This document shows positions 60,207-64,000 of a stretch of DNA of 64,000 nucleotides, one piece after another (positions within the stretch are counted from its first letter, which is position 1; every line of letters starts with the position of its first letter). The position numbers and the translations under genes were made by a program. The stretch lies in contig RWJK01001554.1 of the NCBI GenBank assembly GCA_004335835.1, forward strand, positions 1 to 64,000. The letters are read 5' to 3'. The DNA is from Scenedesmus sp. ARA3 (lineage: Eukaryota > Chlorophyta > Chlorophyceae > Sphaeropleales > Scenedesmaceae). A model generated the notes under the pieces. That model was given only the letters and a program-made list of their open reading frames with translations. It searched no databases and was not told the DNA's origin.

Positions 60207-60759
60207 TCTGCTACATCTCATGGATAGAAATAGCTGAGGAGTTGCAAGTCTGGCGTAGGTTGGGCAAGCACAGCAGCAGCACTCTGCACGAACGGCACCT
60301 GCTGGCACTCCACAGGTACAGCTGCGGCAGGATTTGGCGCAAGCTTTGCTGCTCTTACGGTAGGCTCGCTCCATACTTGCCTGCTGAGTGAGCTTGTGTG
60401 TTGCATTCACTAGACGAGCAGCGCAGAAGGCCACTGCAGCATGCAAGCCAGCAGAGCGCAGCTTCTGCCAGCAGCAAGCAGTGCTTGCTCACCTGTGATC
60501 AGCGTGACAGGCACAGGCGCCTGCCGCACTGCAGCTGCTGACTGAGATTGTGTCGCTGCTTCTTTCTGAGGTGCTGCTGTTTCTGGTGCTGGTGCTGTTG
60601 CTGGTTCTTCACTGTCTGCAAAACAGCGTTGGGAGCCTAGTCAGCAGCAGTGCCGTGCAGCCCCATCCTTGGACATCCTGCAGCCAGATAGCTGCACAGC
60701 TCACCAGGGCCCAGGGGTACAGCGAGTGGAAGCTCCTCGTCATCGCTGAGGTTGTTCAT
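56851..60759 (-). CDS. ZNG1: ZNG1/CBWD-type zinc chaperone GTPase (CobW family), apparently lacking one exon
   Basis: COG0523 GTPases of the ZNG1 branch deliver zinc to methionine aminopeptidase 1 (family knowledge). Exons found: 60705-60759, 60493-60615, 60111-60130, 59465-59618, 58582-58778 and 56851-57780. The N-terminus MNNLSDDEELPLAVPLG recalls the ELVP docking motif of ZNG1. PVTLITG joins a 20-nt micro-exon giving GYLGAGK (Walker A). Later motifs: WVELANGCLCCSVK (Cys-x-Cys-Cys metal site), KFDYVLVETTGLANPGP, ADVILLNKMDLLSEEQ, a His-rich loop (HHHHEQQHHH) and the CobW C-terminal domain. The exon with the TT after GAGK and the NEFG switch region was not found between 59619 and 60110; splicing across stays in frame. 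It is a pseudogene, an assembly deletion or an unusual exon I missed. Exons 4 and 5 have multiple donor echoes. Confidence 0.82.
58125..58620 (-). repeat. Donor-side echoes of ZNG1 exon 5
   Basis: The exon 5 end (EAQLQVALADVILLNK plus donor, 58571-58620) recurs at about 58470-58495 (short), 58258-58320 and 58125-58175. The last two still encode EVQLQVALADVILLN-like peptides. Confidence 0.85.
59140..59520 (-). repeat. Donor-side echoes of ZNG1 exon 4
   Basis: The exon 4 end (GKFDYVLVETTG with donor, 59461-59520) recurs at about 59303-59400, itself containing a doubled CTGGAGGGGCTGCTGGG block. Further copies lie at 59160-59230 and, partially, at 59140-59170. Confidence 0.85.
60145..60205. repeat. 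(CAG)n tract upstream of the ZNG1 micro-exon
   Basis: CTG orientation in the sense of the gene, ending about 15 nt before the micro-exon acceptor CGCCAG at 60131-60136. Confidence 0.9.
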
Positions 60760-61347
60760 GATGGCGCTGGACGCAAGCACTACACACAAGACGCAGGAAT
60801 GGCTGTGGCGCGTGTCGCTGTACAGCAGTTCTACTGCCAGGCGCGGGAGGCGAAGATATACGAGGTCTAGCGGTGCTTTTAACTGTCAAAGGTCACATGT
60901 ACTTCATCCATTTTAGAAAAAAAGGAGCGTGAGCTGCTCAGAAGCTGGAGAGGCGGCAGAACTGTGTGCCAAACACACTGTGCGTGCATCTGTGACGTCC
61001 ATTCAGCGTAGATTGACTGCTTTTTGTCTGAATCTATTGATTAATTTTTATCGGTGCTGCTGAGTTCTGCTTCAGTGTGCAGCTGTCGAACCCCTGTCTC
61101 CTATCACCCCATAGCCTGTCCTCTGCAGTCCTGCAACTGCATCCCTTCTGATCTCAGACGAAACGTGACATCAGGTACAGCTTTGCTCGCAGACCCTGCC
61201 CTTGCAGCTAGCGCGCTGTCTCACGTCAGCAGCAGCACAGGAGCAGCAGCACCAGGCCAATCCTTTTCACATGTAGGCCTCCTCTCTCGTGCCTGCATCC
61301 CTTGCAGGAAACACTCATAACACAAAGCAAGCAGCAAGCTCGCCACA
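60760..61347. promoter_or_regulatory. Divergent promoter region ZNG1 / TIM9
   Basis: 588 bp between opposite start codons. It contains an AT-rich block near 60915-61060 (TTAATTTTTATCGG) and no coding sequence. Confidence 0.45.
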
Positions 61348-62815
61348 ATGAACTTCCCTGTGGAGGCAATGGCAGACTTGCCTGAGGAGCACAAGGCCTC
61401 CTTCCTGCAGCAGCTGGAGCACATGCAAGTGCGCGACAGGTGCGGCCAGCAGCTGGGTGGGGGGTCCACCCTAAACCCTAAACCCTACAGCAGCCTGCAC
61501 TGTGGTGGGGGGTAAAACGTGTACACTGTTGGGCAGAGGGGTTGTTCTCTTTGAGAGGTGACAGCAGTGTGCGGGAGATCAAAGTTTTGATGAACATGGC
61601 TAGCTGGTGCAGGGGTTGTGGTGGTGCAAGTGAACCTGGGTCTGACATTGTTGGCCAGAAGCCTTCAGCCAGCAACAGCGACAGTCGCAGCAGCTGCACC
61701 TACCTTGCCTGAATGGCAGCAGGGCCATGCGATGGTGCGGTGTCTGCTGTTGCCACCATACTGGCATCAGCAGGGCTCTTCATAAGCACGGAAGCGCACA
61801 CACATACATCTCACCGCTATGGCATGGCTCTAGTGTCGTGAGCAGTTGCCAGGTACGCCGCAGCTCTCCTGCCCCTGGTGTGCTGCTGCAGCAGCACAGA
61901 GCGTGACGTTGTGGTTACTGCACGTGTGCGCACATAGGCATCATGGCACAAGCTTAGAGTCAATGCCCAACCCCCACCCCACCGCATTGCCTGCACCTGC
62001 ATGCCTTCTCCCAGCGCGCCTCCTGGCCTGCCTTCTCCCTGCCCGATGCCACCTGCTGCCGCCTGCTGCTGCTGCTGCTGCTGCTGGCCCCAGCCTGCGT
62101 CTGTACAACGCGCTGGTGGAGCGCTGCTTCAAGGACTGCGTGAGCGACTTCCGCAGCAAAAACCTGGCCAAGGACGAGGAGAAGGTGCGGGGGCTGGGGG
62201 CTGAGTGCTTTACACAGCAGATGTCTTAGGGCTTATGTCAAACTCAAACTCAGGGTTTTGATATCTCAGCAAGAAGCTCAGCAAGAACCTGGCGGGCTTG
62301 GGGCTTTAGGCTCAGGAGGGCTAGTAGGCGGCTAGTTAGCTGTCCTGCTGCTAATTGCTGTTGCTTGCCTGGTGCGTAGCGGGCTGCTGCTGCATGTAGC
62401 TGGCTGATGTCTGCATTGCACTGCACTGCCACTGCCCTTGTCACCCACCACTCACGTATGCTGCTGCTCGCTGCATCTGCGCCTGGTTGTGTGTGGCCTG
62501 CAGTGTGTTCAGAAGTGCTGTGAGAAGTTCATGAACGTGTCAGCACGCACAGGCATGAGGTTCCAGGTGAGTGGCGGGGCTTGAGCTCAAGCCTGTGGTG
62601 ACACTGCCCATGTCAGCTTCTTATGCGTGTCGGTTTAGCAGGCAGGCGGCCAGCAGCTAGAGAATACGCGTGTAGCGCTGCGCCATGTGCTCAGCGCAGG
62701 GTGGTAGGCGCTGCTGACGTGGCTCCGCTGCTGAGGTTGCAGGATCTAGGCTGTAGCCTGGCTGACAGGCTCCTCACGGAAATCTTTTGCTGATGTTGAC
62801 CTATTCACAGAGCAT

Positions 62816-62863
<48 letters not shown>

Positions 62864-62931
62864 AGGAGTTCTTCACAGAGATGGAGAAGCAGGCAGCAGA
62901 GGCAGCAAAGCAGGCCAGCAAAAAGCGGTAG
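61348..62931 (+). CDS. TIM9: Mitochondrial import chaperone TIM9, 103 aa
   Basis: Small TIM of the intermembrane space; with TIM10 it escorts hydrophobic carrier proteins to TIM22 (family knowledge). Four exons join to 312 nt: 61348-61439, 62094-62184, 62504-62566 and 62866-62931. The twin CX3C signature is CFKDC and CVQKC, the spacing and flanks (RDSLRLYNALVERCFKDC) being characteristic of TIM9. The C-terminus is Lys/Ala-rich (KQAAEAAKQASKKR). As in the family there is no cleavable presequence. Exon 4 follows directly on a long CTG tract whose last unit supplies the CAG acceptor. Divergent from ZNG1. Confidence 0.95.
61469..61488. repeat. Telomere-like (CCCTAAA) repeat in TIM9 intron 1
   Basis: Two full CCCTAAA units followed by CCCTAC, containing the plant telo-box AAACCCTAA. 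It lies about 30 bp inside the first intron. Confidence 0.8.
62818..62865 (+). repeat. (CTG)n tract forming the TIM9 exon 4 acceptor
   Basis: Fifteen CTG units followed by CAG, then the exon. The triplet tract takes the place of a polypyrimidine tract. Confidence 0.95.
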
Positions 62932-64000
62932 GGGCCGAGCACCTGGCGCTGCGGGGAAGTAGCTTGCAATGGAACAAATTCAGTTGTGCAGAGTATTCAG
63001 GATCCTCAACTGCTGCTGCTGCCGCCACCTGGTGTTGTCAATTGATGCAGTAGACGGTCAGTCTTTAGCGGCGTGCTGCTTAGCTGTACGGCGCAGCAGG
63101 CAGCTGCAATCACAAGTGTGCTGCTGCACGTGTTGTGCATGTTGTTGACAGTGAGTTTGCAGTTTGCATGTTGTGTTTGGGCCGTGGTTGAGAGGCAGCT
63201 GGTAAAGCGCATGCAGCAAGACACGTGGTTTCTTGCAGCAGTTGCCATGCTCTTGGCCATGCAGTGGTGCCCTAGTGGCGGTTGTCACCGGCAAAGGGGT
63301 GTCCAAATGAGTGATCAGTTATTTTTGCTGTGCAGTATGGATGGCAGCTCGTTATACATACAGAGGTTGCCGCTGCATGGCAGAGGGCTGCTGTCTTGCG
63401 ATGAAGCTGCATCTGTGACATGGCTAGTGCTTGCACCAGCAAGTTGACCATCGTGCAGAATAGGGCAGTGTTGCAGCTGCAGCTGAATGAGCTGCTGCTC
63501 AGGTTGCTGGTGTTTGGCGCTGACACTGCGGCTGCTGATGATTATTTTGGGTGTTTGGTCGGCATGCGGCATTGCATGTTCGGCACATGCGCTGAAAGTG
63601 CATCACCTAATGCATGATGCACATGTGCCGTGCCAAATACTGCAGCCTGATGAGCTCTGTTTGGCGCCCGGGGTCTGCCGTTTGATGCGCGTGCAGCACG
63701 CTGCCAGCGGGCAGCGCCCATGCGTTTTTTAGTTCTCACCAGCAGCACGTATGCACGCACGTGTAACGGCCATCCGTAGCAGTGTAACACCATTCAACGC
63801 TCACCCCTCAGGAGGCAGTGCCAGTGTGAGTCAATTCGCCACTTGGCAACACTGCCTGCATGGCTGAGGCCTCTCATCCTGCTGTTCACGAACAGGCCAA
63901 CATGTCACCCGGTGACTAGTGGCACTAGCAGACCACATCGACTGGATCCAGCGGTCCGGACCGCCGACATGCACCCCAGATGCAATCCCTCTGTCAAGAT
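62932..64000. other. TIM9 3' flank to window end
   Basis: No convincing gene. Open stretches on both strands lack motifs and codon bias. Confidence 0.5.

Overview
This window is nuclear DNA from a photosynthetic eukaryote, most likely a chlorophyte green alga of the Chlorophyceae (Chlamydomonadales or Sphaeropleales; the placement is inference). The genes are intron-rich with GT-AG introns, donors are often GTGAG or GTGCG, and CAG/CTG triplet tracts are everywhere. The gene set includes a starch-pathway ADP-glucose pyrophosphorylase and a plastid-targeted small protein. No prokaryotic operon, CRISPR array or intact transposon was seen. There is one 50-N assembly gap at 15658-15707.

Layout from left to right, with exons joined by hand so that reading phases agree: 1-3353 (-) mitochondrial 3-hydroxyisobutyrate dehydrogenase, whose 3' end leaves the window; 3841-11031 (-) gamma-glutamyltransferase of the YwrD-like branch; 11530-13938 (+) PRA1 family protein; 14753-16656 and 18035-19934 (+) two tandem paralogues of an unrecognised secreted family; 22821-35373 (-) a 23-exon paladin-like protein with three phosphatase-like units; 36592-37537 (+) a small plastid single-pass membrane protein; 38936-43032 (-) a secreted berberine-bridge-type FAD oxidase; 44853-45032 (-) RNA polymerase subunit RPB12/RPABC4; 45638-47084 (+) prefoldin subunit 2; 50256-55376 (-) ADP-glucose pyrophosphorylase, large-subunit-like, first exon unresolved; 56851-60759 (-) a ZNG1/CBWD zinc chaperone GTPase that appears to lack one exon; 61348-62931 (+) TIM9. 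Four pairs (GGT/PRA1, paladin/plastid protein, RPB12/PFD2, ZNG1/TIM9) are head to head and probably share promoter regions.

The genes do not form a pathway; they are a typical mixture of housekeeping genes. What stands out is the architecture. In most of the genes short pieces (about 25-95 nt) that straddle a splice junction are repeated one to four times inside the adjoining intron. Donor-side copies lie just downstream of the true donor and acceptor-side copies just upstream of the true acceptor. The copies are diverged, keep the splice dinucleotide, and are interspersed with CTG/CAG tracts. I call them splice-junction echoes and regard them as the most interesting signal here. Other points are the novel secreted protein pair, a 190-bp satellite inside a GGT intron, repeated C-terminal tails after PFD2, and the ZNG1 gene missing the exon that follows its Walker A motif.
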